NCBI GenBank assembly: GCA_932521025.1
Contig: OW051470.1
Span: 6,620,501 to 6,684,500, forward strand
Origin: Oscheius onirici
Taxonomy: Eukaryota > Nematoda > Chromadorea > Rhabditida > Rhabditidae
Length of the DNA: 64,000 nt
Reading direction: 5' to 3'
This document shows positions 22,901 through 34,338 of the stretch, piece after piece; the stretch's first letter is position 1; every line of letters starts with the position of its first letter. The notes under the pieces were generated by a model. The model was not told where the DNA came from and did no database searches. It saw only the letters and a list, made by a program, of their open reading frames with translations. A program made the translations under genes and the position numbers.

Positions 22901-23076
22901 GGGGCTGTCTCGCAGCGAAAATGTTCGATTTGAAAATGGTCACATTGCAAAAATCTTGGCTGAGTATCCAACACGCTATACCAATTTGGCTACAACACGC
23001 AAACGTTGGATACTCAGCCAAGATTTTTGCAAAATGACCTTTTTCAAATCGAACATTTTCGCTGCGAGACAGCCCC
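22901..23076. repeat. Near-perfect hairpin (foldback element)
   Basis: The left arm starts GGGGCTGTCTCGCAGCGAAA and the right arm ends with its complement GCTGCGAGACAGCCCC. The arms are about 72 nt with few mismatches around a loop of about 30 nt. The RNA would form a long hairpin. No protein is encoded. It lies in the spacer upstream of ABCE1. Confidence 0.8.
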
Positions 23077-23743
23077 GAAAATTTAGGTGAATCGTTTTCT
23101 CGGTCGCCCGACGGTAGCTTTTTTCTGTTCTTGGTCTCATTTTGACTGCCACATCGAGTTCTACCGGAATGAGTTTTTTCCAGACCGATCGCATGTTGCA
23201 CGCTACGATGTTTTCTTATTAGGCCTAATAGGTGAAGTCCGGGTCTCACCACGCTTTCATTCAGATTCAAAAGTTGGCCAACTCTTCTTTGTTTTCTTCA
23301 TTTTCAGACACTTCCGTCATTCCTTTTCCTTCTTTTTTTTGTGCAAGTAAAATAGTAAAATGAGCACAAGGTGACATCAGCAGAAAATCCGGTGTTTTCG
23401 TTGCATAGGCCCGGTTGATATGGTGCAAGAGTTTACAACGCTTTAACGTGTCAAAAATGCCGATTTCGCTGCATTTTTTTGTTTTCCTAGCTTTTAAATA
23501 TTAAAACAGTACCAAAACGACTATAAAATTGTTACCATGAGAACCCTGATTTTTGTTCTAATAACCCTAAACAGAAGGTTGCATCACGTTATGCTCGTGT
23601 TACCCAATTGGGGAGATATAAAAGCAATTCAAAACTCCTTTTCGCCTTCTTCGGCACCATTGCTCTTCGTCTCTCTTCCTTATTCGTCTTTTTGCGAAAA
23701 AAAAACTTGCCATTTTAGAAGATCTTTGGGCAATAAACTAATC

Positions 23744-25994
23744 ATGTCGAGAAAAGCCCCCTTGGCATCGAAAGCTGAGACGGATGTGCCTCTCCGTATT
23801 GCCATCGTCGAAAAAGACCGATGCAAGCCTAAAAACTGCGGTCTTCCTTGTAAACGGTCTTGTCCTGTTGTAAGACAAGGTATGTTTTACTCTTGTTTCC
23901 TTCAACATCTGCATTTTTAGGAAAGCAATGCATCATCGTCGAGGCCACCTCTCCCATCGCCACAATTTCCGAGATTCTCTGCATTGGATGCGGTATTTGC
24001 GTCAAAAAGTGCCCCTACGATGCAATCAAAATTATCAATTTGCCAGCAAATCTGGCCAACGAGACAACTCACCGTTACTCGGCTAATTCATTCAAACTTC
24101 ATCGTCTTCCGACTCCTAGACGAGCTGAAGTTCTTGGTCTCGTAGGAACCAACGGAATTGGAAAATCGACTGCTTTGAAAATTCTCAGCGGAAAGCTGAA
24201 GCCCAATCTTGGCAAATTCGATGTACGGTTTCTAGCTTTTCTTCTATTTGTCAACATTTAGAGCCCTCCAGAGTGGAATGCCATTCTTCAGTATTTCCGT
24301 GGTTCTGAGCTCCAGAACTATTTCCAAAAAGTGCTCGAAGATCATTTGAAGGCTGTCATGAAGCCTCAATATGTTGACCAGATCCCAAAGTATGATTCCG
24401 ATGAATTCGTTTGTACCTCGCGTTTTCAGAGCTGCTAAAGGTCTTGTCAAAGATATTATTGCGAAGAAGCACGATATGAATAACCTGGACAAGGTCATGA
24501 CTGACATGGGTGAGTTTTTCCTTCCTTTTCTAAGTGATGTTGTGGTTCTTCTGCAAAATTACGATTTTAGAACTGACTGGACTTGTAGAGCGTCAACTCG
24601 AACAGCTTTCTGGAGGAGAGTTGCAGCGTTTCGCCATTGCAATGTGCTGCGTCCAGAAGGCCGATGTCTACATGTTCGACGAACCTTCTTCCTATCTCGA
24701 CGTCAAACAGCGTCTGAAGGCCGCCGCTATGATTAGGGACATGATCACCGACAACAAGTAAGGATTCGTCCAATTTCTTCCTACAAATTCGGTTCAGCTA
24801 CGTGATAGTCGTCGAACACGACTTGGCCGTTCTCGACTACCTGTCCGACTTCATTTGCATGCTTTACGGAGTCCCCGGTGTTTACGGTGTCGTTACGCTA
24901 CCTTCCGGTGTCAGAGAAGGTATCAATATGTTCCTCAACGGCTTCATTCCTACTGAGAACATGCGATTCCGCGAGGGTCAGCTCTCTTTCAAGGTCACAG
25001 ATCAGATTGAAGACGTGAAGAGGACAGGAAGTTTCAAGGTCTGTATTAAAAAAGTTATACATTAAATTGTTTTAGTACCCTGCCATGTCGAAGAATCTCG
25101 GAGCGTTCAAGCTAAATATCGAAGCTGGAGACTTCAGCGATTCCGAAATCATTGTCATGCTCGGTGAGAATGGAACTGGAAAGACGACAATGATTAGGTA
25201 CAGGTTTTCTCGGTGCACCGAAAACTCTGATTACTTTAAGAATGTTGAATGGACAGTTGAAGCCAGATGACGAAAGTGCCGAGCTGCCTCCTATGTCCAT
25301 CTCCTACAAACCGCAGAAAATTTCGCCAAAGTCTCAGACACAAGTCCGTTTCATGCTCCACGAGAAGATCCAGAGCATGTACCAACATCCTCAGTTCAAG
25401 ACCGACGTCATGAATCCCATGATGATGGAAGAGCTCATGGACCGCGAGGTCTGCTTGTTTATGGTCTGCAATGAACAACAAAGTTTCAGGTTCAAACTCT
25501 GTCTGGAGGAGAGCTGCAACGTGTAGCATTGGTTCTCTGTCTTGGAAAGCCTGCTTCCGTGTATCTCATTGACGAGCCTTCCGCTTATCTCGATTCCGAA
25601 CAGCGTCTCCATGCTGCTAAAGTTATCAAGAGGTTCCTTTCTTTTTCTATTCTCCCTTTATTCGTATTCAGATACATCATGCACGCCAAGAAGACTGCTT
25701 TCGTAGTAGAGCACGATTTCATCATGGCAACATATCTGGCTGATCGAGTTATTGTCTTCGATGGACAGCCATCAGTTGAAGCTACTGCCAGAGCGTAAGT
25801 TCAGTTGTCTTTGCTCCGAAATCGGACACTTCAGACCCCAGAATCTTCTGGATGGAATGAACCGTTTCTTGAAAATGTTGGACATCACCTTCCGCCGCGA
25901 CTCGGAAACCTATAGACCGAGAATCAACAAGAAGGAATCCGTGAAGGATATGGAGCAGAAGCGCAGTGGACAATTCTTCTTCCTCGACGAATAA
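23744..25994 (+). CDS. abce1: ABCE1 / RLI1 ribosome-recycling ATPase
   Basis: ABCE1 splits ribosomes after termination, using two ATPase domains and a two-cluster Fe-S domain. From the start at 23744 the N terminus carries [15 protein letters not shown] and [16 protein letters not shown], the cysteines of two 4Fe-4S clusters. Nucleotide domain 1 has Walker [10 protein letters not shown], signature [12 protein letters not shown] and Walker [10 protein letters not shown]. Domain 2 has [21 protein letters not shown] and IDEPSAYLD. The C terminus is [11 protein letters not shown]. About eight short introns are visible, and the exons read through without breaks. All catalytic motifs are intact. 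An ATG-proximal AG (cattttag, 23718) could be an acceptor in the 5' UTR. Confidence 0.97.
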
Positions 25995-28507
25995 ATATCC
26001 GGTTTCTAAGGGTCTTTTCTGGTTCAATTGTTTATTGTTTGCATATTTCTCCTGTCTCTTTCCTAACGTCAAATTGTTGAATTTAGTGCTTGACTTTCCT
26101 TAATGGAGTTGTTGAATAAATCTCCCTTTTACAATTTCACCGTTTTTATTGCACTGTTGCGTGTTCTCTCACCGCGTTAATTACCTCGTTTTCCGGGCGC
26201 TGTTCTCATTACCACTTCTAAAATTTGTCCTAATATAATATTCATTGAGCCCGCTTTGCCATTCCCTTTGCATTGTTAGCCAGTTGTAGTCTCTCGCTAT
26301 CTAACTGTTACAATCGAAATGGAACACTACAATATTTAGCCAGACGAAGACTGAGCGGCCTGTCAAACAGCCCCTAATATGTTTGCACATCTTGTAGGGA
26401 GAGGGGCCAATTCGAGGATTCCGGATAGACGAAGGCTGCATTGTTCGCTTCTTTCCCGCCTTCTCAATCCACTTGTGCTATGAAATTGACCCGTCAACTG
26501 GCTATAGCTAGCCGAACATGACCATAATAATTCTGGTTTATGGCGGGGCAGTTACCCATTTAGTTCGCGCAGCTGAGAAGACACTGGTCATATCCAAGGT
26601 AGTAGAATTTACTCTTTTTAAGGGCAATTGTCCTTGAAATCCTGACCTTCGATGGCTTTATTGTCTTTAACTCACCAATGTAGTGCTTTCCGGATTCCTT
26701 TATCTTCCCTCTCTCTCATTCCCACTTTCACGTGTCCATTTGATAACAAGACTTCTCCAGTGAGAATAAGTTATTCCGGCGGGGATTTCCTCCATGATAC
26801 GGATTCCTCTTTCTATACATCACACTTGAATGCGCTATAACAGAATTAGGCTCAAATGCATTAGCATATTTTTATACGAAACTAACCCAAGCTGGTCGAT
26901 AAAAGCTATCTTCCGATTGTTTTCTTCCGCAATCCTTTTATTATGGCTATTGCGGTCATCCTTTCGAATGAGGGTTGCGCACGCTTATTTGCTTTGCAAC
27001 CGGGACAGCCCGGTCCAAGCGTGCCCTCGATAGTCCCTCAAATTTTAGCTTTTTGATAACGCCACTGGTTGTTAATTAGGTGGCGCTGTTTGCTTTCACC
27101 AGGCTTCAGTCGCTCTCCCTTTCATTTTATAAACTATCGGCCAGTTCGAGCATAATGTCCACTATTAGTCGGCCACACTTTCACATCAGCATCAGTCTGT
27201 ATTTAATCAACTTCTCACCTTGTTTGAATCTCTATAATAACCGTAACCGCAAGATGTCTTAGCTTAGACGTTAGCTGTGGCGCCTCGACCACCTGTTCCT
27301 TATTCGGCTTATCGCCCGCACATATCTCGCGTTCAGCACCGCCGTCAAGGTTTTATCGACGCCGCGTCGTTTTTTCAGCGTTCGTCTCTAGATTCGTCTC
27401 GTCCGTCTTGTAACATACAGCTTGTTCCAGAATTTCGGAGCACTGTGTTGCGTCTACTGACTCAACAGCGGAGACTGTTAGTGCCGAACTGGCCGGTGAG
27501 CGTGCAGTTGATACACGTGGCTGTTGGTTCGCCTCGGCGGCTATGTGTGGTCATAAGTGCGTTCTCAACCCGATCATATCAGTGATTCCCGAGATATCTT
27601 TATACCACTTCAAAAGAAAAATTTCCCTTTTTCGCATTAAAGAGTACCTGAGAGTTACCTCCGAATCAGGTACTATTTCCTTGCTCCGTCTTTCTCTATT
27701 GTATTCTTGTTTGACCGTGCTTTTCGAGCCTATTCTTTTCAATGTCCGCTTTTCGTCCCCTTCACTTTCATTCACAAAGTAATATATCTGCTAGACGGCC
27801 GATTTTTCCTTTTATGACTTTCCAGCCAACAATTTTCGCATACACGTGTCCTAGCCAATTTTTTCGTCTTGTTTCTCGCGAATTGCGACGTAGTCTGTCT
27901 TCTCCCTCCCCGCTTGCCACCGACCGTAACAAATCCAGATACCAAACAAGCAACCCCTCACAGTCCAAATTCGTGGGTTTGCTGTCAAACACCGGCGTTT
28001 GACTGGTTAAGCTCTGTTTTGTCCCATCTCTGTTTACTCATTTCCCATTCAGTTCATCTCCAAAATGCGGTATTTCCCCCGCGTACCGCAGTTACTATAG
28101 CTACGTAACCGAGGCCATGTGCAAAGTCAAATTGAAGCATCTGGTTCGATTCAGAGCCTCACGCATTTGCACTCGCATCTGTTCCTTGTTCGCAGGATTT
28201 TGCCGGACGACTCTCGAACCTGTAAATGACTAACATATGACCCGGTTCCCAGAAACGCCGTGTTAAAAGACACAATCGGTTTTACCATTTTACGCGACAG
28301 CCGATCATAATTGGGCGTTTCCCCCTTTTGTTAGTTCAGGCTCAGCTGCTATCATTTCCCTCATCTGTAATCCCCTTCTTATTACGTTCTCTTCCTTATT
28401 TTTTTTTGGCCTAATTCCCCGTTTTTCAGGCAAACAACTCCACTTTTCGTCACGGGTCGGCAAAGGTCTTTAACTCTTCGGGTCATTTCTGCACTTCTTT
28501 TTCCGAC
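25995..28507. other. Long spacer between ABCE1 and the GalNAc-transferase gene
   Basis: About 2.5 kb without a recognisable gene. AATAAA-type signals near 25991 and 26113 could end the ABCE1 transcript. The part from 26640 to 28500 is pyrimidine-rich on the plus strand and produces several Ser/Leu/Phe-rich short frames with no domain. It may hold 5' UTR exons or regulatory DNA for the downstream gene. Confidence 0.4.
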
Positions 28508-31500
28508 ATGCTCTTCGCTAGAAGGCGGTCTCTTCTTGTCAAATTGCTTTTATTGCTGCCAGTCGTCTGGCTCTGTTCTCTCATCTATTTCGCCTCGTCA
28601 GATCGAAGTCCCAATCAGGTACGTTCCTATTGGACATTCCGCCGATTTTATCTTCAAAAAGTGGTTCGACTTCTTTTTTAGAACTAGAACAAAACTTGTG
28701 TTTCCTGTGGCTCTGTAGCTGAGATTGTATCCTATCGCGCGTTATTTTACCGCTCGCGGTGACAGCCACAGTACAAAACAAGCATTTCCAGCGAAAATCG
28801 GTTCTAACAGACAAGGTCAAGCGCTACCCTAGCATAATTTGCGTCGCGCACCTGTTCCCCCAGAGAAAAAGCATGCAATTTGTCGGAAATATGGGGAGTC
28901 CCTGAAAGCAGGTGCTCCCACAAAAAAACGGTTTTCAAATCCAACTAGCCAATTTCAGGTTGATGGTCGTCCTATTGTAAACAAGCCCATTCACAAGGAG
29001 TCCAATGTGGTCGTAGGGTTTGGTGATCCACAGCCCATCGATAAGATTGTTCCCAATCATGTCAATGAGGAGAAACCGGAAGAAAAACGCGTAGAAGATG
29101 AGGTGAGAATAGTCTCTTTCGAAAAGTTTTTTCAGAATCCGCCACCAAACATGCCCAAACCAATTGTCATCGACAGCAACTTGCCGATTTACAAGAAGGA
29201 CGATCCAAATCAGGCCGGCGAAGGAGGCAAGGCTGTCAAAGTTGACAAAAACGTATGCATTTCCAATCTTGTGTAACCAATTTGTTACAGACTCTGTCCA
29301 AAGAAGAGAAGCTGAAATTCGATCAGGGTCTTCAGAACAATGCCTTCAACCAGTATGCTTCGGATATGATTTCTGTTCATCGTTCTCTTCCATCTAACGT
29401 CGATCAAGAGTATGCTCTGATACAATTTTACGCTATTTTACAACTTCAGGTGCAAGACTGAGAAATATCTTGACAATCTGCCTTCCACTTCGGTCATCAT
29501 TTGTTTCCACAACGAGGCTTGGTCGGTTCTCTTGAGAACAGTACATTCCGTGCTCGAACGCTCCCCCGATCCGCTTCTTCACGAAATTATCCTCGTCGAT
29601 GACTTTTCTGATATGGAGCATACCAAGAGTAGGTTTTTTCCTTATTTTGTTACGTAAAGTTCATTTTTAGAGCAACTGGAACAGTACATGTCCCAATTCC
29701 CGAAGGTCAAAATTTTGAGAATGGAGAAGCGCGAGGGATTGATCCGAGCTCGTCTTCGTGGCGCAGAAATCGCCAAGGGAGCAGTTCTGACGTATTTAGA
29801 TTCTCATTGCGAGTGCATGGAAGGCTGGCTGGAACCTCTTTTGGACAGAATCAAGCGCGATCCATCGACTGTCGTCTGTCCTGTGATCGATGTTATCGAC
29901 GACAACACCTTCGAGTATCACTATTCCAAGGCCTATTTCACCAATGTCGGAGGTTTCGACTGGGGACTTCAGTTCAACTGGCACGCGATTCCCGAAAGGG
30001 ATAGGAAGAACAGAACGAGAGCAATCGATCCTGTCAGGTATCTTTTATCTTCTTCTTGTATAAAAACATGAAAATAGATCTCCGACCATGGCTGGAGGAC
30101 TTTTCTCCATCGACAGAAAGTACTTTGAAAAGCTCGGAACATACGATCCTGGCTTCGATATTTGGGGAGGTGAAAACCTCGAGATTTCGTTCAAGATTTG
30201 GATGTGCGGAGGAACTCTGGAAATTTTACCTTGCTCTCATGTCGGTCACGTCTTCAGGAAGAGATCTCCTTACAAATGGAGGTGATTCTTTCCTATTTTT
30301 TTTATCTAACAGTCGATTTGTTCCAGAACTGGTGTCAATGTGCTGAAGAGAAACTCTGTTCGACTGGCCGAAGTGTGGCTCGACGACTACAAACAGTATT
30401 ACTACGAGAGGATCAATAACCAGATTGTGAGGATTACCATACTTGTTTTGTTGACATAACCCTACATTATAGGGCGATTTCGGGAACGTTTCTGATCGCA
30501 TAAAGCTGCGCGAGAATCTCGGATGTAAATCGTTCAAATGGTATCTGGATAACATCTTCCCAGAGCTCTTTGTTCCTGGAGAGAGCATTGCCAAGGGAGA
30601 GGTCAGTTTTTTTATTCGATTTTGCTTTTTATTCAACTTGGAAAAGAGTCCAGGAGTAATTTTTTGGATAAAAAACATTTGTACATATCTTTTTAGTCTC
30701 AAACAAACTGATCTACTTCTGAACTCTCCTTTTTTGTATTGTGTGTGTTTTGGTGTGAAGCACTTTGTACTGCGGTTTGTGAATTGAATAACGCACTTTT
30801 TTTGCACAAAAGCTTCGGTTCGTTTTACCCCGATTCAGGTTAATGAGCACAGATTTGTCTAAATCCAGTCTACGTTTGCCATGTCTTATTTAACGTGTGT
30901 TAAAGGTGCGGAATCTGGGTGGCACGCCCAGTCGGTGCCTCGACTGCATGACCAATAAGCACGATAAGAACAAGCCCGTCGGCCTTTACCCTTGTCACGG
31001 CCAAGGCGGAAACCAGGTTCGATCATCTTTCTTCATTTTCAGCTGCGCAACGCGATCTCCAAGCAGTGTCTTGACAGTGCTGTTGGCGATGACCATGAGA
31101 ACAAGCCCGTTAGCCCTTATCCTTGTCACGAGCAGGGAGGCAACCAGGTTCGAGCCTCTTACTTCCACTTCCCCTCTCTTGATCTTTCGATTATTCATAA
31201 ATGATACCTTCTCCCTGTCGTGGCAACAAAACTTAGAAGCTTGTGGTTTGTCTGGTTCAGGTACTGTCGTGTCCTCCAGAGTGCACTCATTGGTTCAAAT
31301 GTTAAAGAGCACTACACAACATTAAGACGCAATGTCCTGTAACGTGTTTAGAGGGGGCGGACATAGGGTACTTCCCATGATCTAAAATGGCTCAAATTTT
31401 CAGAGGACACTATTTGGGACCCAAATCGTGCTTTCCACACCCTAACTCAAAAACCAAAAAAAAATTTTGGATGTCTCAAAATGGCCTTAAACGATAGCAA

Positions 31501-32903
31501 ATGTGTAGGAACATTTTTTGGTTAAGGGTCATGGGGCAAAAAATGCTTCAGAAAAAAGTTATGGGCCTTCAAAGTGGTCAAAAAACGCATTTTTGCCATA
31601 ACGTCTTTTAGACCCTGTTTGGCGGAACAGAAATTTTTATGGTAAATAGGTCTTACTAACCCGCATCTACCATAAAAAAATCAGTTCCGCCAAACAGGGC
31701 CTAAAAGACGTTTTCGGGAAAATACGTTTTTTGAACTGCACATTTCAAATTGCCGCGCTTTTTTGGGGGCGGAAATTTGAATTTCAAAAAATATGAATAT
31801 CCTCATTTTTTGACGTTTTGCGCTTATTTTTTCGACTTCTGACCATGCTTAATCGATTCAGCGTGAAAAAAATACACTAGAAACGTGTATTCAAATGTAA
31901 AAATATTGAAAAAATAAAGCAAAAATATAAAAGTTGCGAAAATTCGAAAATTCCAACAAAATAATTTTGGTCAAAAAACACACGGGGTAGTCTAATTTAC
32001 TCATAAATGACTTACTTACTTCATATTTGACCTAGTCGACCAGTAAAAACCCCTATGTCCGACCCCCCTTCATTTTGCTAAAAAATGACAGACAATGCGT
32101 CTTAACTTTTGCGAAAACGTTTTCTTTTTGAAATCTGTAGATTCGAAATCACGGCGGTGGGAAACGGCAGTGTCTGGACTACGACAGCCATGGAGGCAAA
32201 AGGTTTTCGATGTATAAATGCCACGAACAGGGAGGAAATCAGGTATTTTTAGCTATTTCTGAATTCGGTTAGTTCCCTTTGATCTCGCTGCGCCATTTCA
32301 ACTATTTGCTCACCCAAATTTTTCGTTTTCAGTACTGGATGTTGTCGAAAGACGGAGAGATTCGTCGTGACGAGTCCTGTGTCGATTATGCTGGAACCGA
32401 CGTGATGATCTATCCGTGCCATGGAATGAAAGGCAACCAAGAGTGGAGGTACAATCACGATGTGAGTCCTGTCGCGTTTTTACACTATCACTACGAAATT
32501 CTGTGCCCACTTCGAGTCGTTCTTCTATCGTCTCTTGAAAAGCCACTTTAAATTGCTCCCAGGTCTCTGTGTCTGAAACTCAAATTTTTGGATAAAACAG
32601 GACAATTAAGGGGAAAGCAGTTGGGGGACTGAAGCTATCGCCTTGCCGTATCCCGCGGTCAACCCGCTGAATTAATTTCTTTTGAATTTCAGCTGAATTA
32701 TAGAAAGTTGTTCCTTTTGACTAAAAAGGTTTCAGATCAACAAACTGGTCCACGCCGTCTCTCAAAAGTGTCTGGAGATGTCGAAAGACGGAGCCAAGCT
32801 GCTGATGAGCGCCTGCGACAGCAACAACGAGTACCAGAAGTGGCGATTCAAAGAGTACAGCCCTGAAAAGGCTCAGGAGCACGGCGTCCTTCCTCCGAAA
32901 TAG
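28508..32903 (+). CDS. Polypeptide N-acetylgalactosaminyltransferase (GalNAc-T, GLY-5-like)
   Basis: This Golgi enzyme starts mucin-type O-glycosylation by moving GalNAc from UDP-GalNAc to Ser/Thr. It is a type II membrane protein with N-terminal [10 protein letters not shown] and anchor [20 protein letters not shown]. Catalytic GT-A domain: [36 protein letters not shown] (the DxH metal site), then AGGLFSIDR and [14 protein letters not shown]-terminal ricin-type lectin domain has CLD and QxW-type repeats and ends [11 protein letters not shown]. Three alternative exons encode the first lectin repeat (30906-31016, 31043-31147, 32141-32242). C. elegans gly-5 is known to produce isoforms that differ in this region. 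All key residues are intact. Confidence 0.93.
31322..32105. mobile_element. TTAA-flanked terminal-inverted-repeat element
   Basis: The element lies in the intron between lectin exons B and C. Both ends read TTAAGACGCA(A/T)TGTC inward, and a second conserved block, GGGGGCGGACATAGGGT and its inverse, sits about 30-40 bp in. The TTAA at each end could be a target duplication of the piggyBac type. The interior has a strong hairpin (31596-31720, GTTTGGCGGAAC... and inverse) and no transposase frame, so it is non-autonomous. Confidence 0.75.
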
Positions 32904-33396
32904 TCCCGAACCACCCATGATCATATATTATTCACGCATAGCTATAAGCAGTTGCTTTATCCGTTTCGGACCTTTTACATCCCCGGTACATACGACGTTT
33001 TAGCCTTGTATATTCCCTCCTCTCACAGAATCTGGGTATTTCCACAAGTTATATATCCCTTTTTGTCTTTTAGTTCCTTGGGTCTTTTTACACAGTTCTA
33101 ACAACGGTATTACCATCTGAATTCTGCAACACCCTCGTTACATTCCATGCATCCCGTTTTGTCGCTTCTTTTTTTACTGTGATCCTATTTTTCACTTATT
33201 GGGCTTTTCGTCCCCGGTTAAATTTGTACTTGTCTGTGATATTTCAGTGACAAGATTGTTTTGTTCCTTGTTTTTTTTTCCCGCCATGATATAAAAAGTT
33301 TTTACTCTTAATTCTCGTTTATCTTGGTATTCTAGTTTACTGCAGCTAGTCTATCTTTTTTTACACGAGAATATTTTGAGAAAAAGCTGCTTAGAA

Positions 33397-34211
33397 ATGG
33401 CCAGTAAAGCAGCAGCTCGTGTGAGGAAGAAGGAAGTCGTCAAAGTCATTCATGGAGCTCTCCTCAAAACAAACATCAAGTAAGTATTGTTTCCTAGCAC
33501 TTTTTACATAAAGCTTCAGATTATTTTTTTACTCTTACGAAAAAAGCTTCCAAGTTCTTCGTTTTTTCTAACACCGTTTGTTCCAGATCTCAAATGGCCT
33601 CTGCTGCCCCACCTCTCGGTCCTCAGCTTGGTCAACGCGGTCTGAATGTGGCCAATTTCTGCAAAGAGTTCAACAAGGAGACGGGACACATCAAACCAGG
33701 TAAACTGAACTCGTTCTATCAACGCTTTTCTCTCTAGGTGTGGTCCTACCGACCCGAATTTCTGTGAAACCGGATAGAACGTACGATTTGGAAATCTGTT
33801 CTCCAGCTACGACGTGGCTTTTGAAACAGGCAGCCGGAATAGCCCGAGGACGACAAGTTTCAGGTATTTCTCAGTATTTTGAACAAGTAAAATATAATTT
33901 AGGAGAAGTTGCCGGCAAGCTATCCGTGAAGCACATCTACGAAATCGCCTTGGTTAAACAGCGAGATAAGGCTCTTCACGGCGTGCCGCTTGAGGTAAAT
34001 CGCATTCAGGTTGTTCAAAATTTGCTTAATTTACCAGCAAATCTGTCGGCAAATCCTGAAAACGTGTAGGACTGTCGGCATCGAGGTACAGAAGGAAGAT
34101 CTCAACCCAGTCGAACTGAAAGAGTTCCTGGATTCCCGGCGAGAGAAGGTAGCTGGCCAGTTGAAGGAACTACAGGACAAGAAAGCTGCCAAGATGTTGC
34201 GTACCTCCTAA
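33397..34211 (+). CDS. mrpl-11: Mitochondrial large-subunit ribosomal protein uL11m (MRPL11)
   Basis: uL11m sits at the GTPase stalk base of the mitochondrial ribosome. Five exons encode [20 protein letters not shown], then [20 protein letters not shown] (the family hallmark), [41 protein letters not shown] and a C-terminal [16 protein letters not shown] helix. The spacing and this C-terminal extension fit the metazoan mitochondrial form rather than the cytosolic L12. The splice into [17 protein letters not shown] restores the expected helix. Start and stop are clear. Confidence 0.94.
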
Positions 34212-34338
34212 TCGATCAGTTTGTTACTTTAGCCCTAGTTTGTTATTGTTTGCGACCAGAATACAACTTCTTCTTCAAAACAGTTTATTCTTCTGTTTTG
34301 GACTGGATTAGTCGTATCGTTTACAGAAAATTGGACGT

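Noticed and set aside
22755-23270. 171-codon minus-strand ORF over the hairpin region
   Set aside because: Its coding potential comes from the inverted repeat itself, which gives similar peptides from both strands.
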